From Dehalococcoidia bacterium UBA1152 (GTDB lineage Bacteria > Chloroflexota > Dehalococcoidia > Lucifugimonadales > UBA2962), in assembly GCA_002311285.1 (NCBI GenBank), contig DBZU01000017.1, positions 39,133-50,657 on the forward strand: a DNA stretch of 11,525 nucleotides, written 5' to 3'. This document shows positions 1 through 5,641 of this stretch, piece after piece (the first letter of the stretch is position 1; the number at the start of each line of letters is the position of its first letter). The notes beneath the pieces were generated by a model. It saw only the letters and a program-made list of their open reading frames with translations, was not told where the DNA came from and ran no database searches. Both the position numbers and the translations under genes were made by a program.

Positions 1-285
1 CAGGATATTATTGCGATTCTTGGAATGGAAGAATTATCTGATGAGGATAGGCAGATAGTAGTCAGGGCTAGGAAGATACAGAGATTTTTGTCACAACCAT
101 TTTTTGTGGCTGAAGCCTTTACTGGACAGGAAGGTAGATATGTTCCAATTAAGGAAACCGTACGAGGTTTCAAGGAGATCTTGGATGGTAAACATGATAA
201 TTTGCCAGAGCAAGCTCTATATATGGTTGGAACAATTGATGAAGCAGTAGAAAATGCCGAGAAGATGAAATCGGAGCAGAAGTAA
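1..285 (+). CDS. atpD: F1F0 ATP synthase subunit beta, C-terminal end (partial)
   Basis: The reading frame is open from the first base, so only about the last 94 residues are present and the 5' end lies outside the window. The product is the catalytic beta subunit of the F1 head, which makes ATP at the cytoplasmic side of the membrane. The visible part is the C-terminal helical domain. It carries the MEELSDEDRQIV stretch (the family's DELSEED element), then RARKIQRFLSQPFFVAEAFTG and LPEQALYMVG, all close to family consensus. The nucleotide-binding P-loop lies upstream and is not visible. It stops with TAA one base before the TTG candidate start of atpC, so the two are almost certainly co-transcribed, as in the usual atp operon order beta then epsilon. 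Confidence 0.97.
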   Translation, partial: QDIIAILGMEELSDEDRQIVVRARKIQRFLSQPFFVAEAFTGQEGRYVPIKETVRGFKEILDGKHDNLPEQALYMVGTIDEAVENAEKMKSEQK

Positions 286-286
286 T

Positions 287-721
287 TTGTCGACTATGCG
301 TTTAGATATAGTGACTGCTGAAAAGCTTGTCTATTCTGATGATGTTAGTAGCGTAAACGCTCCTGGAGTAGCAGGACAGTTAGGCATTTTACCTAATCAT
401 GCCCCTTTACTTACCTCACTAATGCCTGGGGAGCTGAGAGTCGTTAAAGAAGGTGAAGAGACTAATATTGCAGTATCTGGTGGTTTTCTCGAAGTATTAC
501 GAAATGTTGTTACAGTTTTAGTAGATACAGCCGAAAGAGCCGAAGATATCGATGTTGAACGTGCCGAAGCTGCACTTAAACGTGCCCAGGATAAACTTGA
601 CTCGTCTGAATCTGACCTGGATCTTGAAAAAGCTATACAAGCATTGAAAAGATCTCAATCTAGGGTCTATGTGTCAAAAAGAAAACGGTCGTCAGCAGCG
701 CGTTCTAAAACACGGCAATAG
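287..721 (+). CDS. atpC: F1F0 ATP synthase subunit epsilon
   Basis: Epsilon subunit of the F1 central stalk, which couples rotation to catalysis and can inhibit ATP hydrolysis. At 144 residues it is slightly long for the family (about 130-140). The N-terminal beta-sandwich spans residues 4-85 and contains the signature GILPNHAPLLT (33-43). The C-terminal helical hairpin spans about 86-130 (AERAEDIDVERAEAAL). It ends in a short Lys/Arg/Ser-rich tail (129-144) that explains the extra length. Start choice: TTG at 287 sits 10 bases after a GGAG at 273-276. ATG at 296 gives the more family-like beginning MRLDIVTAEK but is 19 bases from that site, so the TTG start is slightly preferred. Gene order and near-zero spacing with atpD support the call. 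This is the last gene of the atp operon, since the next gene is convergent. Confidence 0.97.
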   Translation: MSTMRLDIVTAEKLVYSDDVSSVNAPGVAGQLGILPNHAPLLTSLMPGELRVVKEGEETNIAVSGGFLEVLRNVVTVLVDTAERAEDIDVERAEAALKRAQDKLDSSESDLDLEKAIQALKRSQSRVYVSKRKRSSAARSKTRQ

Positions 722-729
722 AAAAGAAT

Positions 730-775
730 CATTTACGATAGTTTAAGAAACGATGTAATGTGGTTAATTTTATGT
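730..775. terminator. Possible weak terminator between convergent atpC and rex
   Basis: The 54-base gap between the convergent genes holds an imperfect hairpin. CATTTAC (730-736) and GTTT (741-744) pair with AAAC (748-751) and GTAATG (755-760) around an AAG loop and an internal loop. A T-rich stretch follows on the plus strand (761-777). The stem is AT-rich and interrupted, so this is only a candidate for termination of the atp operon. No other hairpin stands out in the gap. Confidence 0.25.
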
Positions 776-1399
776 TTACTGCAGGTAGTAAGTCATCGAT
801 TGCAGGGAAAGAACAGGATCTATGTTTCTTAAGATCAGTGTGGGTGGCACCTTTGGCGCTATAGGAGCATAGTTCAGTATTGCTTTAATATCAGTATCTA
901 CTAGTTCAGTTATCACGTTTTGGGCACTTGTAGCGGGCACAGCTAGTATTGCAATTTTAATATCATGTTTTTCTACGGTTGATCTAATCATGTTCATCGG
1001 TAGTATCTTAATATCATTAACACTCTGTCCAATTTTATTTACATCATTATCAAAAGCCGAGATTATTTTAAAGCCTTCAGGTACAAATCCAGGATAATTG
1101 ATGATAGCTTTGCCTAAACGCCCAACCCCGACGACGCAGGAATTCCAGCGTCTATCGAGGCCTAATATATTCGTTAATGTCTCGATTAATGAATCAACTG
1201 TGTACCCTCGGCCTTGTTTGCCAAAGCGGCCAAAGTAACTCAAATCTTTCCTGATTTGAGCTGGTGTGATTTGAAGTCTGCTCCCTAAACTTTTAGAGCT
1301 TATTACTGTCTTTCCCTCAGCAGACATTTGTGATAATGCTCTTATATACAACGGGAGACGTAATATTACTACTTCAGGAACGCTAGATTCTTTAACCAT
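776..1399 (-). CDS. rex: Redox-sensing transcriptional repressor Rex
   Basis: Cytoplasmic dimeric repressor that reads the NADH/NAD+ ratio: NADH binding releases it from DNA and derepresses fermentation, respiration and central-carbon genes. Its 207 residues match the family length (about 205-225). Residues 1-80 form the winged-helix DNA-binding domain, including the near-invariant RKDLSYFGRFGKQGRGY (50-66). A Rossmann domain follows with glycine motif GVGRLG (91-96), an acidic end of strand beta-2 in SAFDND (114-119) expected to contact the adenosine ribose of NAD(H), and ILNYAP (174-179) typical of the family. The C-terminal helix used for domain swapping is present (LSLQSMTYYLQ). The start is ATG at 1399; no strong ribosome binding site is visible before it. 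It diverges from citrate synthase and converges with atpC. A palindrome 55-70 bases upstream of the start (1454-1469) might be an autoregulatory site. Confidence 0.96.
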   Translation of the reverse strand: MVKESSVPEVVILRLPLYIRALSQMSAEGKTVISSKSLGSRLQITPAQIRKDLSYFGRFGKQGRGYTVDSLIETLTNILGLDRRWNSCVVGVGRLGKAIINYPGFVPEGFKIISAFDNDVNKIGQSVNDIKILPMNMIRSTVEKHDIKIAILAVPATSAQNVITELVDTDIKAILNYAPIAPKVPPTLILRNIDPVLSLQSMTYYLQ

Positions 1400-1453
1400 G
1401 TTTTATTTTCTGAATTTATTTTGAGTCTAAGGCTTTGTGGGCTATTGTACGGA

Positions 1454-1469
1454 TTAGTTATATCACTAA
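1454..1469. promoter_or_regulatory. Imperfect palindrome upstream of rex, candidate operator
   Basis: The 16 bases TTAGTTATATCACTAA pair at 7 of 8 symmetric positions (outer arms TTAGT and ACTAA). They lie 55-70 bases before the rex start, a plausible promoter-proximal position. The outline (a TT-rich half site, an AT core and its mirror) is similar in size to known Rex operators of the TTGTGAA-type, but the bases do not match that consensus closely. Binding by Rex is therefore only a guess. Confidence 0.3.
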
Positions 1470-1564
1470 AGAAATATAATTTCCAGTCAATGAAAAACTC
1501 AATATGTATAACCATATTAATGCTGTTTATCGCATGCTACAGGGCTTTAAAAGAAATTCATTTG

Positions 1565-1593
1565 TTGACATTGGGAACTTGAAATGGTACCCT
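1565..1593 (+). promoter_or_regulatory. Sigma70-like promoter for citrate synthase
   Basis: A perfect -35 hexamer TTGACA (1565-1570) is followed after exactly 17 bases by TACCCT (1588-1593). TG one base upstream (1585-1586) makes an extended -10 element. TACCCT matches TATAAT only at the first, second and last positions, which are the most conserved ones. Transcription would begin near 1600, leaving a leader of about 145 bases before the citrate synthase start. Confidence 0.45.
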
Positions 1594-1745
1594 TTTCATG
1601 CCCTTATTACTAGGTATGAACTCCATTAATAATCAGTGTTTTTAAGGTTACGTATGAAGGCCAGTAAGGGACTTATATAGGATAGCCAACTGTTGCATTT
1701 TCGGTTTGCATCGTTTAAATCAAATTTACAGGTTTTTATTATTGC

Positions 1746-2885
1746 ATGAGTGAACAAGAGAAAGCAGACATACGACGTGGACTTAGAGACGTCTATATTG
1801 ACAGAACACTTTCGAGCTTTATAGATGGCAAAAAAGGACAATTATTGTACCGGGGCTTTAATATTGATGATTTAGCGGAGAATTCTTGTTTCGAAGAAAC
1901 AGCATACCTTCTTTTATATGGAAATCTACCCAACAAGAAAGAGCTATCAGATTTTGACTCTGTCCTTAAGTCATTTAGACCGATATCGACGCAAATATTA
2001 AATATCTTAGATGTCGTCAAAGAATCTCACCCCATGGATGCTTTAAGAACAGCAATTTCAGCAAGTTCTGCATTTGAGAATAATGTAGAAGATATATCAC
2101 TTGAAGCTACATTACGTAAAGGCATACACCTTACGGCCATGGCTCCAACTATTGTGGCAGCTCACTGGAGGTTGAGTACAGGTAAAATTCCGATTGAACC
2201 GCGTGAGGATTTAGGTCATGCTGCAAATTTTCTGTACATGTTGTTTGGCGATGAACCAGCTTTGGAAGATGCTGCTTTGATTGATAAAGACTTCGTTTTA
2301 CATGCTGAACACGGTATTAATGCCTCATCGTTTGCAGCTAGAGTTGCAGCATCTACTAAAGCCGATTTACATTGTGCAGTTACAGCTGGACTTGCCGTTT
2401 TGAAAGGCCCGTCTCACGGTGGGGCGGCAGAAGGAGTGATGCAAATGGCTCTTGAAATTGGTTCAAAAGATAAGGCTCGAGAGTATGTAAAATCCAGGCT
2501 AAAAAATAGACAAGTAATAGTCGGTTTTGGCCATAGAGTATATAGAACTGAAGACCCAAGAGCTAAACATTTGAAAGAAGATGCACGCAAACTCAGTGAA
2601 CGTAAAGGTGATCCTAAATGGTTTGGTATTCTTGAAGAAGTTGCTGATGCTATGAAGCCATATGCCAGAAAAGGGATAGCCCAAAATGTAGATTTTTGGT
2701 CAGGGGCTATATATCAAATTTTGTCCATACCAGAGCAATTGTACATTTCTATATTTGCCATGGGCAGGATACCTGGCTGGACAGCACAGGTTTTAGAACA
2801 GTTTGACAATAACATACTTCTACGACCTCGTCTTTTATATGTTGGAGATAAAAATCGAGAGTATATAGCTATGAAAAATCGCTAG
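1746..2885 (+). CDS. Citrate synthase (short bacterial/archaeal type; possibly 2-methylcitrate synthase)
   Basis: Condenses oxaloacetate with acetyl-CoA to citrate, the entry step of the TCA cycle. The 379-residue length fits the short archaeal/Gram-positive class, not the longer NADH-inhibited E. coli GltA type. The N-terminal part has IDGKKGQLLYRGFNIDDLAE (26-45). Catalytic residues are visible: His224 in GPSHGG (221-226), His263 in GFGHRVYR (260-267) and Asp316 in NVDFWSG (314-320). Substrate-binding arginines remain as Arg341 (FAMGR) and Arg360 (LLRPR). In the C-terminal signature the usual GWxAH reads GWTAQ and the usual DNR reads NNI; the Gln is also found in eukaryotic enzymes, so activity is likely kept. 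ATG 1746 is the first plausible start and has only a weak AGG 13 bases upstream. The short class includes 2-methylcitrate synthases, and no prpB/prpD neighbours are present, so citrate synthase is preferred. It diverges from rex, which suggests redox control. Confidence 0.93.
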   Translation: MSEQEKADIRRGLRDVYIDRTLSSFIDGKKGQLLYRGFNIDDLAENSCFEETAYLLLYGNLPNKKELSDFDSVLKSFRPISTQILNILDVVKESHPMDALRTAISASSAFENNVEDISLEATLRKGIHLTAMAPTIVAAHWRLSTGKIPIEPREDLGHAANFLYMLFGDEPALEDAALIDKDFVLHAEHGINASSFAARVAASTKADLHCAVTAGLAVLKGPSHGGAAEGVMQMALEIGSKDKAREYVKSRLKNRQVIVGFGHRVYRTEDPRAKHLKEDARKLSERKGDPKWFGILEEVADAMKPYARKGIAQNVDFWSGAIYQILSIPEQLYISIFAMGRIPGWTAQVLEQFDNNILLRPRLLYVGDKNREYIAMKNR

Positions 2886-2961
2886 TATAACTTTTGAGCA
2901 TCTTACACATTTCCGAATCGCCAACGAAATATAATTACTGTTTAAGCACATACACAAATGC

Positions 2962-2986
2962 TTGGTAACACATAAAGTGTTATTAA
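2962..2986 (+). repeat. 10-bp inverted repeat with 5-base loop before the MidA-like gene
   Basis: Arms 2962-2971 (TTGGTAACAC) and 2977-2986 (GTGTTATTAA) pair over 10 positions, two of them G-T, around an ATAAA loop. The last arm base is 15 bases before the ATG at 3002. No T-run follows, so a terminator for the citrate synthase gene is unlikely. It could be an operator, or an RNA hairpin that affects translation of the downstream gene, which lacks an obvious Shine-Dalgarno sequence. Confidence 0.45.
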
Positions 2987-3001
2987 AGATGTTGCAAAAT
3001 T

Positions 3002-4204
3002 ATGAATTCAGATAACAAATATTCAAACCATGTTATCAATGAGATTAGGTCTAGAATAAAGCAAAAAGGCAAAATCCCTTTCTCCGAATTTATGGACTTG
3101 GCATTATATTTCCCAGGCTATGGCTACTATTGCGGAAGTGAAACACAGCCATATCAAGATGATTACTATACTAGTCCGTCGATTTCGCCTGTATTTGGGG
3201 CGTGCATTGCGATTCAATTGAGGCAAATGTGGTTGTTGTTAGATAAGCCTGCTGAGTTTACTGTGGTCGAAATGGGTTCAGGCAATAGTAATCTATTTTG
3301 CGATATTACCCGATTTGCTACTGAACTGGACCTTGAATTTGCTGGTTCGCTAGAATATTTTGACACTGACATATATGACCGCGTTCCAAGTGGGATAACT
3401 GGATGTGTGCTTTCAAACGAACTTGTAGACGCTTTTCCAGTTTCCAGATTTCGAATTATAGAAAACTCGATTCATGAGATTTTTGTTGCTTTGGATGATG
3501 ATAATCAACAGATAATCGAAGTTACCCAAGAATGCTTAAACCCAAAGATTAAACAATATCTTGCTTCTCTTGAAAGTCCGGTAAAGGAAGGGTTTGCCGG
3601 GGAATTTAATATTGGAATTGATCCTTGGATGGAAAAAGTTTCAGGAATATTGGATAACGGATTTGTAATCACTTTTGATTATGGTGGATATAAAGATGAA
3701 ATATATTCTCAATCGAATAGTAAAGGAACTCTACAAACATATTACAAACATGTTTATGGGTTAAGTCCATATCAAAAAATAGGCGAACAGGATATTACTA
3801 CAAAAGTAGATTTTTCAAGACTTATAGACTCCGGATTTGTTAATGGGATTGCTACCGTGGGGTTGGTTGATCAATCAGAATTTTTAACAATCAACGGAAT
3901 TAATTTGATGGCAGCCGAGATTATGAAAATGGACTTAACAAACCTGGACAGACAAGAGAATCTATACTGTCTCGAGATGTTACGGCGCAGTGACCGTTTG
4001 GGAGGTTTTAAAGTTTTGATTCAGTCGAAAGATCAAGAAATTTCGTCATTGGAAAATTTGCGCCCATTGACTGATCAATTAGATGTATTGTGTAAGAATC
4101 CGCCAATAAAGGGAGACAACCATATCTCGATAAGACCTAATCAATATTTAAATTCATATTTTGAAATTTATGATTTATTTGAAGATCCCCCCAAGACGTT
4201 CTGA
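3002..4204 (+). CDS. MidA/NDUFAF7-type SAM-dependent methyltransferase (DUF185, COG1565)
   Basis: Class I SAM-dependent methyltransferase of the family whose mitochondrial member NDUFAF7 methylates an arginine of complex I; the bacterial substrates are poorly known. Signature stretches appear in order: KIPFSEFMDLALYFPGYGYY (24-43), YYTSPSISPVFG (55-66), the SAM motif EMGSGNSNL (90-98), SNELVDAFPV (138-147), VITFDYGG (222-229), GTLQTYYKH (242-250) and GEQDITTKVDF (261-271). The length of 400 residues is normal to slightly long. Several positions depart from family consensus: the third glycine of the SAM loop is Ser, and the usual GDFxTSPEIS is DDYYTSPSIS, losing a Gly and the Glu. The active site may therefore be diverged. 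ATG 3002 is chosen by family alignment; ribosome binding is weak. It lies 116 bases after citrate synthase and ends 2 bases from the convergent trmI. No complex I genes are in the window. Confidence 0.88.
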   Translation: MNSDNKYSNHVINEIRSRIKQKGKIPFSEFMDLALYFPGYGYYCGSETQPYQDDYYTSPSISPVFGACIAIQLRQMWLLLDKPAEFTVVEMGSGNSNLFCDITRFATELDLEFAGSLEYFDTDIYDRVPSGITGCVLSNELVDAFPVSRFRIIENSIHEIFVALDDDNQQIIEVTQECLNPKIKQYLASLESPVKEGFAGEFNIGIDPWMEKVSGILDNGFVITFDYGGYKDEIYSQSNSKGTLQTYYKHVYGLSPYQKIGEQDITTKVDFSRLIDSGFVNGIATVGLVDQSEFLTINGINLMAAEIMKMDLTNLDRQENLYCLEMLRRSDRLGGFKVLIQSKDQEISSLENLRPLTDQLDVLCKNPPIKGDNHISIRPNQYLNSYFEIYDLFEDPPKTF

Positions 4205-4206
4205 TG

Positions 4207-4965
4207 CTACTTTTTTATTGGTACACATTTTCGAGCAGTAGTAATAAAACCTGTGTGTCCAATCATTCTATGATCTGGTCTTACTGAACGCTGTGCCACA
4301 TGCCATGACCTTACCATTAATTCTGAAGTTTCCACTAATGAGAAATTAGGGCTTACTTTCAAGGTTTCGCTTAATTCATGAACTTGTAATATCGTTGGTA
4401 GGAAGCTTATAAATATTCCACCTAACACTAGGGACCTGGATGCATGGTCAACAACTTTCCATGGCTCAGGCAAATCTAATACGATTCTATCTAAATCAGT
4501 ATGTTCAATGGTTTCTGAGACATCACCCAACTCAATTGATACGTTTTTCATATTAGGCAACATATCGTTAACGTTTCTACGAGCACGTTCTACCATATCC
4601 TCTCTAATGTCGTAGGAGTATACGAACCCTTGGGCGCCTACTGCCCTCATAAGGCATATAGTGACCGCACCTGATCCACACCCTGCTTCAAGCACTTTTG
4701 CTCCTGGAAATATGTCTCCTGAGATAAGTATAGCTCCAAGGTCTTTCGGATATACTACGGTAGCGGTTCTGGGCATTAATTTAGTGAAGTCTCCCATTGT
4801 CGGATGGAAAGCCAACATTAAGTTGCCTTGAGATGTTTTAACCCAGGATCCAGCTGGTTTTTTAAACAGGCTGTCATGTTTGAAATGGCCGTTGTGAGAA
4901 TTGAACACTTCTCCTGATTGCAATTTAACCATATATTCTCTACCGCGCCGATCTATTATCAGCAC
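4207..4965 (-). CDS. trmI: tRNA (adenine-58-N1)-methyltransferase TrmI
   Basis: Methylates N1 of adenine 58 in the T-loop of tRNAs, stabilising tRNA; the bacterial enzyme works as a homotetramer. From the GTG at 4965 the protein has 252 residues. The N-terminal domain ends around MPRTATVVYPKD (64-75). The SAM-binding loop EAGCGSGA is at 93-100, the family signature LDLPEPW at 163-169, and the C-terminal RPDHRMIGHTGF at 229-240 followed by TTARK. All match TrmI rather than other Rossmann methyltransferases. Start problem: the GTG at 4965 has no ribosome binding site, and homologues normally have a few residues of the form F-x-x-x-D before VLIID. The frame continues upstream to an ATT codon at 4993-4995, preceded at 6 bases by AGGAG. 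That start would add ten residues (I/M-KGHFKESDI), so the true gene may be 4207-4995. It lies downstream of the peroxiredoxin on the same strand and is convergent with midA. Confidence 0.95.
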   Translation of the reverse strand: MLIIDRRGREYMVKLQSGEVFNSHNGHFKHDSLFKKPAGSWVKTSQGNLMLAFHPTMGDFTKLMPRTATVVYPKDLGAILISGDIFPGAKVLEAGCGSGAVTICLMRAVGAQGFVYSYDIREDMVERARRNVNDMLPNMKNVSIELGDVSETIEHTDLDRIVLDLPEPWKVVDHASRSLVLGGIFISFLPTILQVHELSETLKVSPNFSLVETSELMVRSWHVAQRSVRPDHRMIGHTGFITTARKCVPIKK

Positions 4966-4992
4966 GATGTCCGATTCTTTAAAATGACCCTT

Positions 4993-5006
4993 AATATTTA
5001 TCTCCT
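4993..5006 (-). promoter_or_regulatory. Shine-Dalgarno AGGAG with ATT start codon for trmI
   Basis: On the minus strand AGGAG (5006-5002) is followed after 6 bases by ATT (4995-4993), in frame with TrmI. No ATG, GTG or TTG occurs in any minus-strand frame between this site and the GTG at 4965, which is 36 bases away, well beyond normal spacing. This is the strongest Shine-Dalgarno match near the gene and points to a non-canonical AUU start. Confidence 0.55.
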
Positions 5007-5037
5007 AGAATTTGAATATATTAATTTTTATAGAAGG

Positions 5038-5505
5038 TTATTTTTGTCGAGGCAAATCCTTTATTACCTCAAGCAAATTTTCAATATCTATGTCTTCCGC
5101 TCTTGAGTAGATTTCTATGTATTTGATCAACCCTTTAATATCTATGATAAATATAGCCCTGCCTGAGGTTCCTCTTTCTTCGTTATAGATTTTATATCCT
5201 TTGGATACTTGACCCTTAGGGTGGAAGTCTGACAATACCGGATAGGGCAGGTTGCCTAATGAAGTTGAATAAGCTGTCTGGGTTGGCTGGGAGTCACAGC
5301 TTATGCCCAGTATTTCAGTATTCAGTTGTTTAAATTCGGGATAAGCGGTTCTGAAACCGATCATTTGGTTAGTGCAACCCTTGGTAAAAGAATATATATG
5401 AAATGAAAGCAAAATATTTCTTTTGCCGGCATAATCACTTAACTTGTGTATTTGTCCGTGTTGATCAGGTATTTCAAAGTCAAAAGCGGATGAACCAATT
5501 TTCAT
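5038..5505 (-). CDS. Peroxiredoxin-like thioredoxin-fold protein (AhpC/TSA family)
   Basis: Thiol peroxidase that reduces hydrogen peroxide or organic hydroperoxides in the cytoplasm; there is no signal peptide. At 155 residues it has the size of the AhpE/BCP branch. The N-terminus KIGSSAFDFEIPDQHGQ is typical. The peroxidatic cysteine is Cys44 in FTKGCTNQ (40-47), with Thr41 of the TxxC motif retained, followed by LGISCDS (66-72) where most relatives have Val or another residue at the Cys position. The proline of the universal PxxxTxxC motif is replaced by Ile37 (SFHIYSFTKGC, 34-44). Cys70 is a possible second redox thiol. The C-terminal region has GRAIFIIDIKGLIKY (115-129), matching the usual strand after the conserved Arg. 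ATG 5505 has GGAG at 5515-5518, 9 bases upstream. It probably shares a transcript with trmI. Its electron donor cannot be told from the window. Confidence 0.88.
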   Translation of the reverse strand: MKIGSSAFDFEIPDQHGQIHKLSDYAGKRNILLSFHIYSFTKGCTNQMIGFRTAYPEFKQLNTEILGISCDSQPTQTAYSTSLGNLPYPVLSDFHPKGQVSKGYKIYNEERGTSGRAIFIIDIKGLIKYIEIYSRAEDIDIENLLEVIKDLPRQK

Positions 5506-5559
5506 AAAATAAAACTCCAGCTGGTTTTGCTATCCCATGTTTATATTATTTTAATGAAT

Positions 5560-5589
5560 ATTCTACTTGTGTATTCAAGACGATACCAA
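5560..5589 (-). promoter_or_regulatory. Promoter candidate for the peroxiredoxin-trmI pair
   Basis: Reading the minus strand, TTGGTA (5589-5584, 4 of 6 to the -35 consensus) is followed after 18 bases by TAGAAT (5565-5560, 5 of 6 to the -10 consensus). Transcription would start near 5553, about 48 bases before the peroxiredoxin ATG. The -35 element overlaps one arm of the inverted repeat at 5585-5626. Confidence 0.35.
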
Positions 5590-5626
5590 TATCTAATTTC
5601 GACGTGCTTATAGTCGTATTATTGGT
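5585..5626. repeat. Nested inverted repeat between gcvPB and the peroxiredoxin gene
   Basis: Perfect 7-base outer arms ACCAATA (5585-5591) and TATTGGT (5620-5626) enclose inner 4-base arms CGAC (5600-5603) and GTCG (5613-5616). It lies 16 bases past the gcvPB stop and 80-121 bases before the peroxiredoxin start. As RNA it could fold as a two-part hairpin ending the gcv operon, but no U-run follows. As DNA the two-arm symmetry and overlap with the putative -35 box suggest an operator. Confidence 0.4.
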
Positions 5627-5641
5627 TAATGCCTGGATTAT

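Larger units (their letters stand above)
1400..1745. other. Divergent rex / citrate synthase intergenic region (346 bases)
   Basis: AT-rich region with no convincing gene; the short open frames in it lack family-like composition and ribosome binding sites. It contains an imperfect 16-base palindrome at 1454-1469 on the rex side and a sigma70-like promoter at 1565-1593 pointing toward citrate synthase. A leader of roughly 140 bases would follow that promoter. I see no tRNA, no clear riboswitch fold and no strong terminator in it. Confidence 0.6.

Noticed and set aside
1561..1585. TTTGTTGAC resembling a Rex operator half site over the citrate synthase -35 box
   Set aside because: There is no matching second half site at the right distance; it is explained by the TTGACA promoter element.
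1626..1841. Minus-strand open frame of 71 codons overlapping the start of citrate synthase
   Set aside because: No family resemblance, no ribosome binding site, overlaps a clearly conserved gene; a shadow of AT-rich leader DNA.
2764..2850. Citrate synthase possibly inactive because GWxAH reads GWTAQ and DNR reads NNI
   Set aside because: All catalytic residues (His224, His263, Asp316) and binding arginines remain, and eukaryotic citrate synthases carry Gln at the matching place.
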